The notes under the pieces were generated by a model, which saw only the letters and a program-made list of their open reading frames with translations, searched no databases and was not told the DNA's origin. A program made the translations under genes and the position numbers. DNA of 64,000 nt from Cristatella mucedo (taxonomy: Eukaryota > Bryozoa > Phylactolaemata > Cristatellidae): contig WPIO01000153.1 of NCBI GenBank assembly GCA_009760855.2, positions 193,501-257,500 on the forward strand, in the 5' to 3' direction. Positions 1 to 11,659 of this stretch are shown here, in pieces (position 1 is the stretch's first letter; every line of letters starts with the position of its first letter).

Positions 1-615
1 GCTGCAGGACTTGCTGGTCACGCGACCACAGCTGAACCAACGCAATTAAATCCAGCTTAGTCAGCCGGTACTGTCCGACTGCAGCGTCTAATGAGGCGGT
101 GCTCAGCGCGCCCGATGGCCGGGCGGAGTGGCATGAGGCCGTCTGGGGCGGAGCCGCATCGTTGTGGGCGTGGCCGCACCCGCAGTGTTGGCCACGTGCC
201 ACGGATGCCTATTTCGGTCTCCTGCCGAATTAGCAGCATTGAACACGTGGTGCTCGCGGCGTGCCTGAGCGCCAGAATCCGGCCGTCGAGCGTGCGGCCC
301 AAATCGTCGCTAGCACACATCGCAGAGCTGACTTTCTGACTTTCGGAAAAAAGTCGGTCCAACTACATTCGTTCCAACAAAACAATCATACGCCCAACAC
401 GTCTGCACGATTACGATTATAAATCGAGAGGCAGGATCTCTTCTGCGGCACTACTGTAGATTGGGTGACGTCCGTGAGTAATGCTCTTCGTGAACACGCC
501 AGCAGGGTGCCAGTGGCACGTCCTTCGTTTGTTTAGGCACAGCACACTCTGGGTTATCCATCCTGTCCGTACGACCTTCGTTTCCGGTGCTTTGGGTCGC
601 TTTGCTGTCGCCAGG
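1..615. other. Upstream of CNIH-like gene
   Basis: No protein family is recognised. A 101-residue minus-strand open frame at 57-362 and frames at 417-690 have no visible domain. The stretch presumably holds the 5' UTR and promoter of the gene starting at 616, but no TATA or initiator motif stands out. Confidence 0.3.
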
Positions 616-759
616 ATGTTGGTCACCGAAGCGTTCGTGTCGATGTCCGGACTTGTATTTGCAGTTGTTCTGATATTCATCAGTGCACACTGCGTATCTT
701 TTTATAGAAACAGAGCAGTCGAACCTTACGAGCTAGTGCCGACCGTTCGCGTGGGTTTG
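616..759 (+). CDS. CNIH-like exon 1 (start codon, first helix)
   Basis: It encodes 48 residues starting MLVTEAF, with a hydrophobic stretch (VFAVVLIFISAHCV) matching the position and LIF core of the first CNIH4 helix. It ends in phase 0 at a GTGAGC donor. The ATG at 616 was preferred to the in-frame ATG at 481 because it gives the family length before the WVI-E motif. No clear promoter element was found upstream. Confidence 0.6.
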
Positions 760-3700
760 GTGAGCGGGCGGTTCGTTCGTTCGCCCGAGCAGCCGGCGGG
801 CTCTGTTCACTTCAAGTCTTAGCACAGTTGAAGGACGCTCGTCTGAGCTCTTGACTGATATATAAGTTTATGCGAGGTCTCGCCTCAGGTTGACCCCGGG
901 TTCGAATATGTTGGACGGATCTTTCCCGACTCTTTACTACCCCCTCTCCGACCGACGGATTCAGTTTTGGAGCATTGGCTCAAGACCCAACGGGCGACCC
1001 GATGGGCCGTTTGCTCGCTCGTACGATGTCAGCATCTAATCATCGCAGCGCTTTCGCGACGGTCCAGTTTCCTTCACGAAACCGCAGCTTATGGCCTTGT
1101 TAGACGTTGAATACGAATATCTCGCACCTCAAGTGTGCTGCTCAAAGCTGAATCAGGTGAGTGCCGACTCGACCAGACACGGCATTTGCTGACTCGGGGT
1201 GCAACTCTTAGCGCAAGTTACGCTTGCTGCCCGCCGGCCCCAGTGTCGTTGTCGAATGCGACCCATTGGAAGACGTCGCAGAAATTCAACTCGAGCATTA
1301 GCCGAAGATTTGCAGCAGCAGGCAAGCGATTTTTGCCCGAGAAGTGAGCTCCCGGATTGCGCAGACACGGATCAATCACGCTAAAACAGGTGGGATCGAA
1401 ACAAATCTAAGCTGGAGAGAATTTAGCAGCCCACAGTTCCACCGAGCCCCTAAGGCCCCCAAGTGAGGATATACTAAGTTCGAGCGAGCCTGCTCCAGAT
1501 CTAGAATTGTCAATGATCTAGAATCTTCTGTGCTCCAGATCTAGAATTTTCCAGAATCCAGATCTAGAATTGTCATTGCTCCTTGCCGGTCTTCAACGGG
1601 CGGCCTGATAGCTCACGATCGTCCTCATCTCAAGTATGGCATATAAACCTATCATAAATGAGCAGAGGCACGTTGTAGTGGCCTTGACCTTGGTCTTGTG
1701 CAAGGCGCTCTGGCTGGCAGGACTATGACCTCGTGCTTGTATCCTCTTGGGAACATCGACGACCTCTCCTGTGAATCAAGCAAGATGCCCCCCCCCCTGA
1801 GGAGTCATCTCTAAAAAAAAGTCTCCGCCCAGCGAGAGGCTTGTTGCCAGCTGCAAGCGCTGGGAGTGCCCTTTGCCAAAAGACGTAAAGCACTTGTCAT
1901 AACATAGAGAAATCACAGGTTTGCTGGGACAGCTAGTGTTCTTGTCATTTAAGCAATGCCGCATGTCTACCGCATATCTATGTCTCTCTCTCTCTGCCCC
2001 CCCCCCCCGACTTCACTACCTGCTCAAGGTCTGAGGTTGCCCCATGCCATATGGCTGTGGTCACTCTGCGCACGAGTATGGGTGAAAAGGTGGGTGACCC
2101 ACCACGTCTGTCTGCAGCCTACTCGTTCTGTGGGTTAATGAACTACTTCTTACACTTAATTCGTTGGAAATAAGAATGCACTTGGCTTGAATAGTGGCAT
2201 ATTCATAGCTGACTCACCTGTGTGGCTTGGCCGAATCTCTGTGGCTTATTGTGCACATTTTAGCATTAGTAGTTTCAACCTGATTATGTGTCATCACTCT
2301 GCATGTCGACTGGATGATTGCTAGGAGGGAGGGCACACCCATCCAGTTACTCAGAGTTGGCTTATTTTGGAGTGTGGCAGCAGCACTATGTGTTAATGGT
2401 GGCTGTTTTGTCAGCTGCGGTAGGCATAAGCTGCGTCTACCGTGGCTTCTAACATTCGGAGTCGAAACGCCCTAGAAATTGAGGCCACATTATCAGCTTT
2501 GGTTGAATGGGGTTCAGGCACAGATGACGTATGGGAAGGAGTCATATGGGCTGGGTTCGAGGAATTTAAGCTGGCTGTTCGACTACTTGTCAGTACATCC
2601 GAGACTTCTGAGGCAGTTGACCAATCAGGAACAGACTCACAAAACAGCACGGATGCGGCTGTAGACGGCAGTTCGTGAGGAGTACAGTCTGTGCCACTGC
2701 CGTCAGGTCGGAATGAGGAATTTATTTATACAGAAAGCTGCCTTTAGGATAATGGCAGCAACATTTTCGATGACTGATGTATAGGCATATTTAGACGGCA
2801 GCAGATACGTCCCTACGAATAGCCTCTGCTCAATACCACTTTGCCGCCGACCGCGAAACTTTCCGACACTCGCACCTCTAACCAAGATCACTCTTGTTGC
2901 CTAGTCAGCTCGAATGTTCAGCCGCAGTTCGAAAGCCAGGCTAGTCTCGACTCTAAACTGTATCCAGTACAGACATGGTTCGTTTGACACTGGTTTGTAC
3001 GCGAGACGAGTTAGCAGTTGTCTCGACTCCGAACGTTTGCCAGTGTAGGCACAACTGTCAGGTTTTGTTTGTGCCTCTGCTGCTGCATCCGCAGCAGCAG
3101 CAGCAGCAGCAGCAGAGGCAGCACTTGCCTGGCCTTGCTTGCTAGATCAATTACCTGCACTTCTGATCTTATTGTCGCCGAGCCAAATATTTGTAAGCAT
3201 GCACCACCCTGCTGTTGCTATCTGCTGCGGATGCGACGATCGAGTTGTGCGTTCGCTGCTGGGAACGCAGTCCTTACCAGAGTAAGCAAAGTGTCTAGAA
3301 AGAGATGTACTGGTGCATTATTGCGTGAGTATCGTTATTATTAGTATTAACTGCTATTATTATTGCTCTTTTCTTTTCGCTTTGGTGCCTCGCTTTAGGC
3401 GCTCATTCTTTCTAGCAAGGCGCCATGTTGCGCTCAGCTCCATTGCATTAGCTGCCATCAGCTTGCTTACTGCCACACCACGTGTCCTTTGGCAGTGGGT
3501 CATCGTGGAGGTCGCTTCCCTAGCTGCGGTCGTGCTGTGCCATTTCATTTCTACCAACGTCTACGCTTTGCTGATCAACACGCCCGTATTTTTCTGGACA
3601 CTGTACAGGTAACGTGACTATCCCCGTATGTCGGTGTGGGATTCTGTCTAAGAGCGCACCAAACTGTGCATGCTTCACTCGCTTCAGCTCACTATTCAGC

Positions 3701-6700
3701 TCAGGGATCTGACGCTACGGCACCGTGCTGCTCGCTTGAACCCTTCTCTTCCGAGGAATGCTCGGCGGCAGTCACTCGGCAGTCACCCTGCACGAGTTGC
3801 AGGGCAGCCTCTGTGGGTGGGGCCTCTGTGGGTGGGGCCTCTGTGGGTGGGGCCGGTGCGAGGACGAAGCAGCTGCAGTGCTCACCCGGGCATTTCGATG
3901 CAAGGGAGTGATCCTTCGAGCTGTTGAACAGAGTTGAGGACTCGGCAGCAGAATTAGCTGGCAAAAAGTGAGCTCGAGCCCATATGTTAAGTGCCTGAAT
4001 AGAGATTAAGTTCTCCGAGGGAATAACACAAATCAAACAATCATACAAAACATGCAAATATCATGCAAATGAGTTATATTCTCATCCAAGCGTTATACAG
4101 CTCGTAAGAGAATTAGTGACTAAGGTTTCAGTGACATTCACTGTATCAACCTTGCAGATGCAGACAAATGCCATCCTCTCAGCAGGCCTGATCCTCTCTT
4201 GCCATCCTCTCTTGCCATCCTCTCTTGCCATCCTCTCTTGCCATCCTCTCTTGCCATCCTCTCTTGCCATCCTCTCAGCAGGCCATCCTCTCTTGCCATC
4301 CTCTCTTGCCATCCTCTCTTGCCATTCTCTCTTGCCATCCTCTCTTGCCATCCTCTCTTGGCCACCTGTTTGTAGGATCCCAAGCTAGTGACATCCACTG
4401 AATCATGCTCCGGTGAGCATGCAGAAAAATGCACAGAAATGCAAAAAATGCAAGCTGACTGAGGCGAGACAGCAGGCGATTGCCCATTTCAAAGCTGCAT
4501 GTAATACCGGCGTCGGATGCAACTGCTTACGCAAGAACGTGGCGGGAGCCCACAGCTTTGCTTGCCACGAGACTGCCTTATTCCACAGCAGCACATGTGT
4601 GCAGCTGCATGGCTCGCCGGCGCAGACTTGCTGCCCTGGAGTTGGCCTCAGATTCGTTGCCTTGGGCAACGACCTGCTGCTGCAGCTTGCACCTGCGCTG
4701 CAGTTTAGGCTAAGTGGTCGTTTGCACTTCCTGCTACCTCGCGATCGAGCGCGTTCATGTGTTCGAGGGTTTACCGCTCTTTCTGTCGAGTCGTGTCATG
4801 CAGCAGGTGATTCGTTATCGTTGGCTGCAAATGGCTTGACATGCAGCTTGAAGGCTCTTCTGCCGCTGTCTTAACAAGGCAGTTGAATCGGCTTTATACT
4901 TTTTTCTGCCAATGCTCTCTGTAGTTCGATTGCAGGCAGGCCGGTACCGCTCCTTTCCTAAACAGCTGGTGAGAGCATCCTCGAGAGGGGCCTGTGCACA
5001 GCTGTGGTCCGCTTCTAATGAGGCGTTGACACAGGCCGATGACTCGATGGCGAACAGATGGTGGATTCACCATCGGGGTCAGCCAAGGGACAGCCGGAGT
5101 CGAGGAGAGGAGACTCGAGTGTGAAAAGAGGGCGAAGGGGAAGTCGTGCGGCTTTCGGCTCCGTGCCTCGTGCAATAAACCGTTGGAGTTGTTCATCGGC
5201 TGGCTCTCTGATGGGCGAACCAAACTACACTCAGGAGTGCTGCTCTCAGGAGTGCTGTGTGCGGTCTCAGTGCTTCTCTCAGGATGCTGTCCCTTTGAGG
5301 CAGCATCCCGTACCCGAGTTGTTGCTGCCGCTGCCCCCCCCCCCCCCCCCGCTGTACGATGCCGCTGCCAGCGCTCTGTCTGTCCTTTCGCAGGTTTGTC
5401 TTCAAGGCGCCTCGATCGGCGGGCCCCTATGACCCCGATGCCATGAGGAGCAAGCGTATGCTGACCTTCTACTCGCGAGAAGCCTGGGCAAAGCTGATCG
5501 CATACGTCGCGATGTTCGTGCTGCTCATGTTCAGGTAATCACGTTGGCTCAGGGGCTCGCGCCACCGCCGCACCGCCCCCACGGCTGGAACGTGTGCTCA
5601 GCGGGGCGGCTCGCTCTGTCGTCTGCTTTGCGGAGGTCGCTAGTTCAAGTTCCCAGGACGGTGCTTCTTTGTGCTTGTTGTTACTTCCAGTCCTTCGGTA
5701 TCCTGCTCACATGTTTCAAACTGCATACAACCGGATACGTCCGGTTTGGTTTGACGCAAGTTTTCTTCTGTGTGCACTTGAAACAGCGCTGCAGTTGTCG
5801 AAGCAGCTGCACTGTTCAGTACAGCGCTCTCGATGTTGGTAGTATCTAAATATCGGTTGTCTCGATCGGTTGTGTCGCTCTCGATGTCAGTCGTATACCG
5901 ATGTCGGTTAGTGCGCCGTTTGCACGGCTGTCTGAAAGCACTGCTGCTGCCTGCTGCTGCTGACTGCTGCTGTTGCTTGCTGCTGCCTGCTGCTGCTGAC
6001 TGCTGCTGACTGCTGCTGTTGCTTGCTGCTGCCTGCTGCTGCTGACTGCTGCTGACTGCTGCTGCCTGCTGCTGCTGCTGGATCAGCCTTTGTAGTCTTC
6101 GATTGTCTCAATGGTTCTCTGCTCCAACCGATCTAGTTTTGCTGTAAACAGTCTTAACTCTGTACGTCTGCTGGTAGTCAGTGGGCATAGTAATAATAGT
6201 AATAATACATTTCTATAGCACCCTCAGAGAACTGAATCTCTTTCTAGGCACTGTACAGATGCTGTACAGAAAGCATTACCAAATGTTTGGTGGTAGCATC
6301 TGCAAGCAGCAGGCAGCAGTGTAAGCAGGTGCATGCACACTTAGGACGAATAACAAAGACCCACCAAATTCTGTAATAAACAGGTGCAGTCAAACTTCAT
6401 TTTTAAATTTCTTCATGTCAGGTAACGTTGTGACCTGCATCGGCTATGATCGTATCTTCGGCTGACTTGTGACGGCCTTTGTGGGCAGCTGGGCACCGCG
6501 CACATTTGCTGCCCTTAGACTGTAGGCCCAGTTTACGAACCTGATCCTGGTAGAATTGGTAGTCCAGGCCGGTAGTCCTCAGGCATCTTCTCCGAGATCA
6601 GCGAGCTCCCGCTGATGGCCGCATTCGCCGCTCCCTTTGTGCTGCTCACTGTGCCTCCGGTGCTACATCCGGTCACGTCCGGCACCGATGGGATTCACGC

Positions 6701-7658
6701 AGTCGCGTCACGGCACTCACGGCTCCCTGGACGAGCATTCACAAAAGCGAGAAGCCGTCGTCTCTTGTGCTCGCAGGCTGACAGCACGAAGCTGCTGCAC
6801 ATGCTGAACCTACTACTGCTGTTACTCTGCAAAGAATGGTAGTGAAAAGGGTCGGCTGCTCCTTCTCTCCCCACCCCGGGCAGGTGGTGGGAGTTGGTAG
6901 TCTGACCGTATTGTTTCATCAAATAGAGTGGATTTTTTGCAACAGCAACAACTCGAGGATTCAGGCTTTTCTGAACCTCTGCAGCTTGTGCTCGTTAAGC
7001 TGACCACCATGCAGGAGGGGTTTGCAGTATACGAAAGCAGTATGCGAATAAAATATGTTTGCTTCTCTCAGCTCAGGCTCGCTGGGATGGGAGTGCGGCC
7101 AGCGATATCGTGTCAAGCATAACTTGCTAGCCTCCTATGTTCAAGTGGGTTGCTCGACCGGGAGCTTATTTACCGAGAGCTGCTCAACCGGGAGCTGCTC
7201 CACCGATAGCTGCTCAAACCCAGGGTTTGAGCAGTGATCGAGACTCGGGATTCGATTGACAGGGCGGCTACACGGTAGCAGTCGAAGTACGACACCTGCT
7301 GCAGCTGCTTGCTGTGCTTCCACAAAGTGAGCTTGACATTGAAGGGATGGATGCTGTGTCTCTTTAAATTGGTTTTCTTGCTCCAATGCCCTGTTACTGT
7401 AGCATCACACGAGCCAGATGAACTGCAGGCGGAATAGTCTCTGAGCTATAGGCTGTACGAGGCGTTTTATTAAAAAGAAACTCTCACTTTTTCTCACTGA
7501 TTGTGTGTGTATTGCTGGACGCCGGCTAGCCACGCGGCTTTGTACAAAGCCTGATACTTTCTACCGTCTGCTGTGCCTTTGTTTAGTCAACGTATCGATG
7601 ACGGAATGTTTGTTGCAGGCTTGTACAAGCTCTGCTGAATGCTTCTCCTGCCGCTTAA
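616..7658 (+). CDS. Cornichon family (CNIH4-like) membrane protein, 4 exons
   Basis: The coding exons are 616-759, 3496-3608, 5394-5534 and 7619-7658. Each intron has a GT donor and an AG acceptor, the phases agree, and the total is 438 nt (145 residues plus stop), the usual cornichon length. Cornichons are ER/early-Golgi membrane proteins that load cargo such as GPCRs or growth factors into COPII vesicles. What is visible: a first hydrophobic helix with an LIF-type core; WVIVE at residues 49-53 where CNIH4 has a W-V-I-P-E motif; an N-x-P then LYR segment closing the second helix; a GPYDPD loop at 96-101; EAWAKL followed by a third helix; and a short tail. Family assignment rests on remembered alignment to CNIH4, with many substitutions, so a fast-evolving paralogue is possible. 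Exons 1 and 4 are the least certain. Confidence 0.7.
760..3495 (+). other. CNIH-like intron 1
   Basis: The intron contains short repeated blocks with the core ccagatctagaatt (three times in 1493-1578), homopolymer runs at 1788 and 1998, and a (CAG)n hairpin near 3075-3123. No coding domain was recognised in any frame. Confidence 0.45.
3075..3123. repeat. (CTG)/(CAG) hairpin microsatellite
   Basis: A short tgcctctgctgctgc arm is followed after about four bases by a run of cag units ending in cagaggcagca. The arms can pair, so the CAG expansion is built into a palindrome. Confidence 0.7.
3496..3608 (+). CDS. CNIH-like exon 2 (second helix)
   Basis: The exon follows a pyrimidine-rich TTTGGCAG acceptor and ends AG|GTAACG. 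It encodes 37 residues plus a split Arg codon. The segment from WVIVE through INTP to WTLYR mirrors the CNIH4 pattern from WVIPE through LNLP to NIYR. The frame stays open upstream to about 3313, so an acceptor near 3400 remains a possible alternative 5' boundary. Confidence 0.65.
3808..3853 (+). repeat. 15-bp tandem repeat, three units
   Basis: The unit gcctctgtgggtggg occurs three times head to tail in CNIH-like intron 2. As 15 is a multiple of 3, it leaves long spurious open frames with an SVGGA-type repeat. Confidence 0.9.
3960..4028 (+). repeat. Fragment of tRNA-headed SINE with L2-like tail
   Basis: gagctcgagcccatatg (B-box relic) is followed by aagtgcctgaatagagatta and agttctccgaggg, the tail shared by the L2 LINEs and the SINE-1 copies of this window. 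The A-box half is not visible. Confidence 0.5.
4180..4365 (+). repeat. 13-bp minisatellite
   Basis: The unit tcctctcttgcca is repeated about a dozen times, broken twice by a variant carrying cagcagg. The 13-bp period keeps all six frames open, which creates false ORFs on both strands. It lies inside CNIH-like intron 2. Confidence 0.95.
4917..5220 (+). repeat. Dispersed repeat A, copy 1
   Basis: About 300 bp matches 32250-32560 on the opposite strand over its full length, at roughly 85% identity by eye. One frame is recognisably shared by both copies (GACAQLW/Q, SASNEALTQAD and NRWWIHHRG segments). No terminal inverted repeat, target-site duplication or poly-A is obvious. The element type is unknown. 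Confidence 0.75.
5394..5534 (+). CDS. CNIH-like exon 3 (diagnostic loop and third helix)
   Basis: The acceptor CTTTCGCAG and donor CAG|GTAATC bound 46 full codons. The product has the order typical of cornichons: Arg-aromatic, a short Pro/Gly loop, YDP, a basic stretch, then S-R-E-A-W-A-K-L and a hydrophobic helix. This is the exon that most clearly identifies the family. It lies just downstream of a poly-C run at about 5330-5350. Confidence 0.8.
5937..6082 (+). repeat. Degenerate (CTG)n tract
   Basis: CTG runs interspersed with ctga, cctg and gttg variants in CNIH-like intron 3. The minus strand would read as Gln/Ser/Ala-rich, but there is no sign that it is coding. Confidence 0.9.
6189..6262 (-). 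repeat. L2-type 3' tail fragment
   Basis: On the minus strand it reads as a conserved tail (gtgcctagaaagagattc, cagttctctgagggtgct) followed by a TTA-rich end. The next 50 bases (cagatgctgtacagaaagca) are also seen beside the copy at 49986-50100, so the two share a longer parent element. Confidence 0.65.
7209..7233. repeat. Perfect 12-bp palindrome with 1-nt loop
   Basis: ctgctcaaaccc, a single a, then gggtttgagcag. It follows several degenerate copies of an accgggagctgctc motif (7150-7215). Confidence 0.9.
7619..7658 (+). CDS. CNIH-like exon 4 (terminal, 12 residues plus stop)
   Basis: After the acceptor TTTGTTGCAG the codons complete the split Arg and read LVQALLNASPAA then TAA. Cornichons end with a similar short R-M-V-x-A-L-V/I tail, often in a tiny last exon. 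The phase fits exon 3 exactly. Because the exon is so short, a chance match cannot be excluded without transcript evidence. Confidence 0.5.
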
Positions 7659-9685
7659 CGTAGCTCGATGTCGAATCCGATGTCGATTCCGATGAGCTCT
7701 CCGATTACGCAGCCACCGACAGACCGGCCGGCCGTCGGTCGCCACCGCAGAGCTCGACAGTGCTTCGTTAATGAGCAGCGCATGCAACTGCACCAAGTAA
7801 CCCCCGATCGACAATTGGAAAGGGTCATATACGGCATTATCTTAGAGGCACACTGATGGTGAAACATCCCCGGAGTTTGCCGGCTGGCTGGACACTTTGG
7901 CCTCGTTTCGTTGCTCGCGCAACACTTGTTATCTTTGCACGACTTTGTGGTGGTGGTGGTGGGTGATAGCTGCGAGTGGAATCTCTCTCAGTCTCAATCT
8001 CCGACTAGCTGCTCGGCTGCCGCTGCTGCTGCCGCTGCTGCCGCCGCTGCTGTCGCTGCTGCTGCTGTCGCTGCTGCTGCTGTCGCTGCTGCTGCTGTCG
8101 CCGCTGCTGTCGCTGCTGCTGCCGCGATGAAAAGCTGCACGCCGCCGCTGCTTGACATTGTGAAGCACCGTGACGAGCGTGTGATCTGTGTGTGCACGTG
8201 CATGTGATGGGGGCAAATGCTGATGTCTCTCCATTTCTCACCCTTTCGGCCGTCTTTTGTGCATGCATAGCTGAGAGGGAGAGGACCGTCGTTCGAGCTC
8301 CTTTGGAGCCCGATAGGGTTCCCTTTCACCGGCAAGCTGGTAGCTAGCAGCATGCCTTTTTCACTCCCACTGTTTAGGCCAACACTGCTGGCACAGAGCA
8401 GCCATTGATTTGATAATGACTGGTGGAAATTGGCATTGACAGGCTCGTGGTACAGAGCAGCATGTTGCCCTTCTGCCCTTACTCTGATTTCGCTGTTTAT
8501 TCGATAATTGCCGCTGGTCGCATCCTTCGATTTCTGACCGAAGGCAGCTGAAGAAAGCTTGGCGTTAGTTGATTAAATAATGAATAATCTTGAAGGAATA
8601 GGAAAATTCCAATTGGCAGTGCACCAACTTGGCCTGAGCGGTCGGCAAGTGTTGGAAGATTTTAGGATTAGGAGTCGCCAGCGAGTGCAGCAATCCTCGA
8701 CGAACCTCTGCACGATGAACGCTTGCATGATGTACGCCTGCATGATAAACCCATCCACTACGAGTGGAGGAATTCGCACCCGAGACCCTTCTGCATTCCC
8801 GACCGAGACCTTTCCATATAAGTAGAATCCGTCAATTCACCTTGGCTAGCGGCCAATACCGATACGGCCATGCTCAAATTAGCACTTTCTCTATATTTCA
8901 GCCGACGCCCTATGAAAGCGAGGCCGCCGGCTTGATTTCGTGTGCATATCTTGAGTAGGGACCTGTATATTTGTGTTGCCTAGGACTTGTCCCCATTATA
9001 TAGTCACGAAGGGCGTTAGCCTTGAGGTGGCTTTGCTCGGCATATCGTGCTCGGCAGTCGGGCGCAGGGGGCGCTGCGTCAAGGTTTCGGGTCCAGAGGC
9101 AGACGCTAATCGGGGGGGGGGCGAGGCTAGTAGTTTCTCTTAACACGGAGTCTGAAGAGGCTTCCGGGTAGACTGCCTTCGGTGCACAGCTTAAGCCAAT
9201 CTAAAAGCTCGAAACTTCAGTTGGTTTTAGAGGAGCTAAAGCAACACTTCCGGGCAGCACGTCGTCGGCACCTGCACATGCAGGTTCGTCTCTAGTGAAG
9301 GCTACCATTTTTCTGGACGAGCCCCACCATATTTTTATTTCGCGAGAGGAATTAGAGGGACGCCACCTGGCGGCGCACCATCGCAGCTTCGGGGCGTGCC
9401 CTCCTGGTGGTGGCCGCCTGGCTTAAGCGGAGCGAGTCATTTCGAGGATGCGTCCTTTTAATCTCATCTTTCCGTGTCGGTCTGCAGCGAGATGGCCAAT
9501 GCAATTTGGCAGTGAGAGCGACCGACGGCAGAGGTTGTGGGCTTAATCACTGCAGCGCTTAGCAAGCGGCCGAATGGAGGTAGGGCTCTCGTAGAGCCGT
9601 ACGAAAATGAAATATTTCGTTTTAGGTGGTCCTGTGGCAAAAAGAGTTTTCAACATTATTTTTTTTTAAACAAGCCCTGTGTCCG
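7659..9685. other. Intergenic, no gene recognised
   Basis: Contains the trinucleotide tract at 8012-8126 and a poly-G run at about 9111-9122. The open frames here are short or driven by repeats and show no domain. Confidence 0.4.
8012..8126 (+). repeat. (CTG/CCG/GTC) trinucleotide tract
   Basis: gctgctgct, gccgctgct and gtcgctgct units run for about 115 bp. All frames stay open and read as homopolymers (Ala, Leu, Ser, Gln), so the ORFs that cross it are artefacts. Confidence 0.9.
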
Positions 9686-9694
9686 AGTAGATCG

Positions 9695-9825
9695 GCTGCT
9701 CCTACGCTTAAGGTGGTCGTGTGTTCGAATCCTGTGGTGGGCGATTCTTTATTGCAGCAATAGCAGTAAATGCTCTTCTGTTGCAATACAAAAGAGGCGG
9801 TTAAATCAGCTAGTATTTTTTTGTA
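9695..9825 (+). repeat. SINE-2 copy, 5'-truncated
   Basis: The B-box region gtgttcgaatcctgtgg is followed by the SINE-2 body (gggcgattctttattgcagc, aatgctcttctgttgc, tacaaaagaggcggttaaat, cagctagtatttt). It matches the fuller copies at 10840, 47797 and 59893. Confidence 0.8.
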
Positions 9826-10839
9826 ATACTCACCACAGCCAGTCGCCTTGAAGACCTTGACTGAGCAGCCGAATCTAGTCACAAACCGCAGTACGATTAC
9901 AACATGCTATAACTTTATTGAGCTCAAAACATCCTTTGCAGGGAGTAGACACGATCCCAAGTAGTCAAAATTATGGCCACCTTTTTTGGACCAACTTCTT
10001 GCAATATTTGGACCAACCTCTTGCAATATTTTACCATGAAAAAACCGGGTAGTTGTAGTTGAAGTAACCACTAATTAAAGCGAGAAAGTCCGTCCTTCCA
10101 TCACCCGGCAAGCTGGTGCAGCGTTGTCTTCTGTGACTAGTAGTTCCAGTAGTCAGGTGTAACATACATGTAAATTTATGTAGAGTATTGGATTTTTACT
10201 GCGACTCAGCGAAGTGAGTCCACTGGCAGTGAGCTCTCGCAATTAGTATTTCGCTATCCAGAATATCAGCGGATTAAGAACAATTACGCATAGGCTCACA
10301 GAAAAATCTACTCGTTTCTAGTACGTTCGTGCCTCCTAAGGGAAATCAACTTTCTCGGTGAGGTGACTCTCCAGGTGACTTTTGTTGTCACTTACTGATT
10401 GGTCATTGGCTAAAACCCAAGGCAGCTTTGTAGCTATCGTAGAATGCTTTCCGTGTACTGTGCTAGCTGCATTTCAGCTTACGGAAGGCTCAATGCTCTA
10501 TTAAATTAGTTGTAAGAAAAATCAGTTAGGAAAAATGCACGTCGCGTTCCGAGATGTCAGACACCCGTTACTAGGGTATCCATTCGATTCGTTTAGTTAT
10601 CTATATTGATCCGAATGCAGGCAACAAGCAACACATTCGCGACTCGTTTTTAGTGCATTGTTTTTTTTAGCGAATTTTGATATCAAGCTTTTTTCTGCTG
10701 AGTGCCAGCGCCGTGCAAAAGAGCCAAATGTGGAGAAATTGACATCGGCACCTGACCGTGACCGAGCGAGTAGTCAGTAATAGTCGATAATTAATATATA
10801 GGCAACGACGAAGCGAGTATTCGATAATAGTGAGCCGCG

Positions 10840-11020
10840 ATGGCACCCACTAGGTAAGGCGGTTGCTTTCACGACCTCGGTCCCGAGGTCACGTGGGTTC
10901 GATTTCTGCGGCGGTCGATTCTTTATCGCCACTGCAAGCGGTGGTGATAGCCGTAAAGGCTCTTATTTCGCTATACAAAAAGAGGCTGTTTAATCAGCTG
11001 GGATTTATTTTATTTATTAA
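10840..11020 (+). repeat. SINE-2 copy (tRNA-derived)
   Basis: The head cactaggtaaggcggttgc leads to a B-box-like gtgggttcgatttc. The body is gattctttatcgccactgc, ggtgatagccgtaaaggc, ctatacaaaaagaggctg and tttaatcagctgggattt, with an AT-rich end. This is one of the most complete copies of the family. Confidence 0.85.
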
Positions 11021-11659
11021 TGGTCCATAATCGATAATCCACGATCGAGCAAGTAGGCGAGAGCGTCGTTCTGCGAGTCCTCGACCTTTGCCTCTTTGCC
11101 CACCTCAACAGCACGACGAAGCGACGCTATGCGTGGGGCGAGTAAGAATCATACACAGGCTGAGTTTCAGCATTTGCGGCTCAGAGGTTCGGTGTTCCCG
11201 TATGCGGTCTAAGCATCAAAAGTCACACTTTACGTCTTATGCTTACTCGCAGACCGGTGCATTCTACTCACCGCGCACCTGTGCAGTCACGTGCCACTTG
11301 CTAAGCAGAGGTTCACTCTGGCACCCGTAACTTGCTCGGCTTATGCGAATGCTCGCACAGGCACCAGTCATCAGCAGACAGGAAGCGACAAATAAGGCTC
11401 TCGTTGTTCACATCTTCAATGTATTCTACCCAAGTGTTAACACATCGCGCTGCGCGCTACGCCAAAGTCAAGCACAACTCGAAAAGCCCGAAGTTTTTGA
11501 AGCGACTATACATCGCGCTGCTGCTGCTGCTGCTTTCAGTTGTGCTGTGCATTGCTTTTAAGTTTTTCAGTTCAGCTTTCAAGTTTGTCAGTTCAGCTTT
11601 CAGCTTTCGCCAAAGTCGAGCACAAAACTCGAAAAGCCTGCGAAGGTTTTTTGTTCCGA

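Noticed and set aside
4082-4434. Repeat-containing frames on both strands (KRGWQERMARED units)
   Set aside because: They are the product of a 13-bp minisatellite, with every frame open equally.
7911-8353. Long Ala/Ser/Gln/Leu homopolymer frames on both strands
   Set aside because: They arise from the trinucleotide tract, which keeps all frames open.
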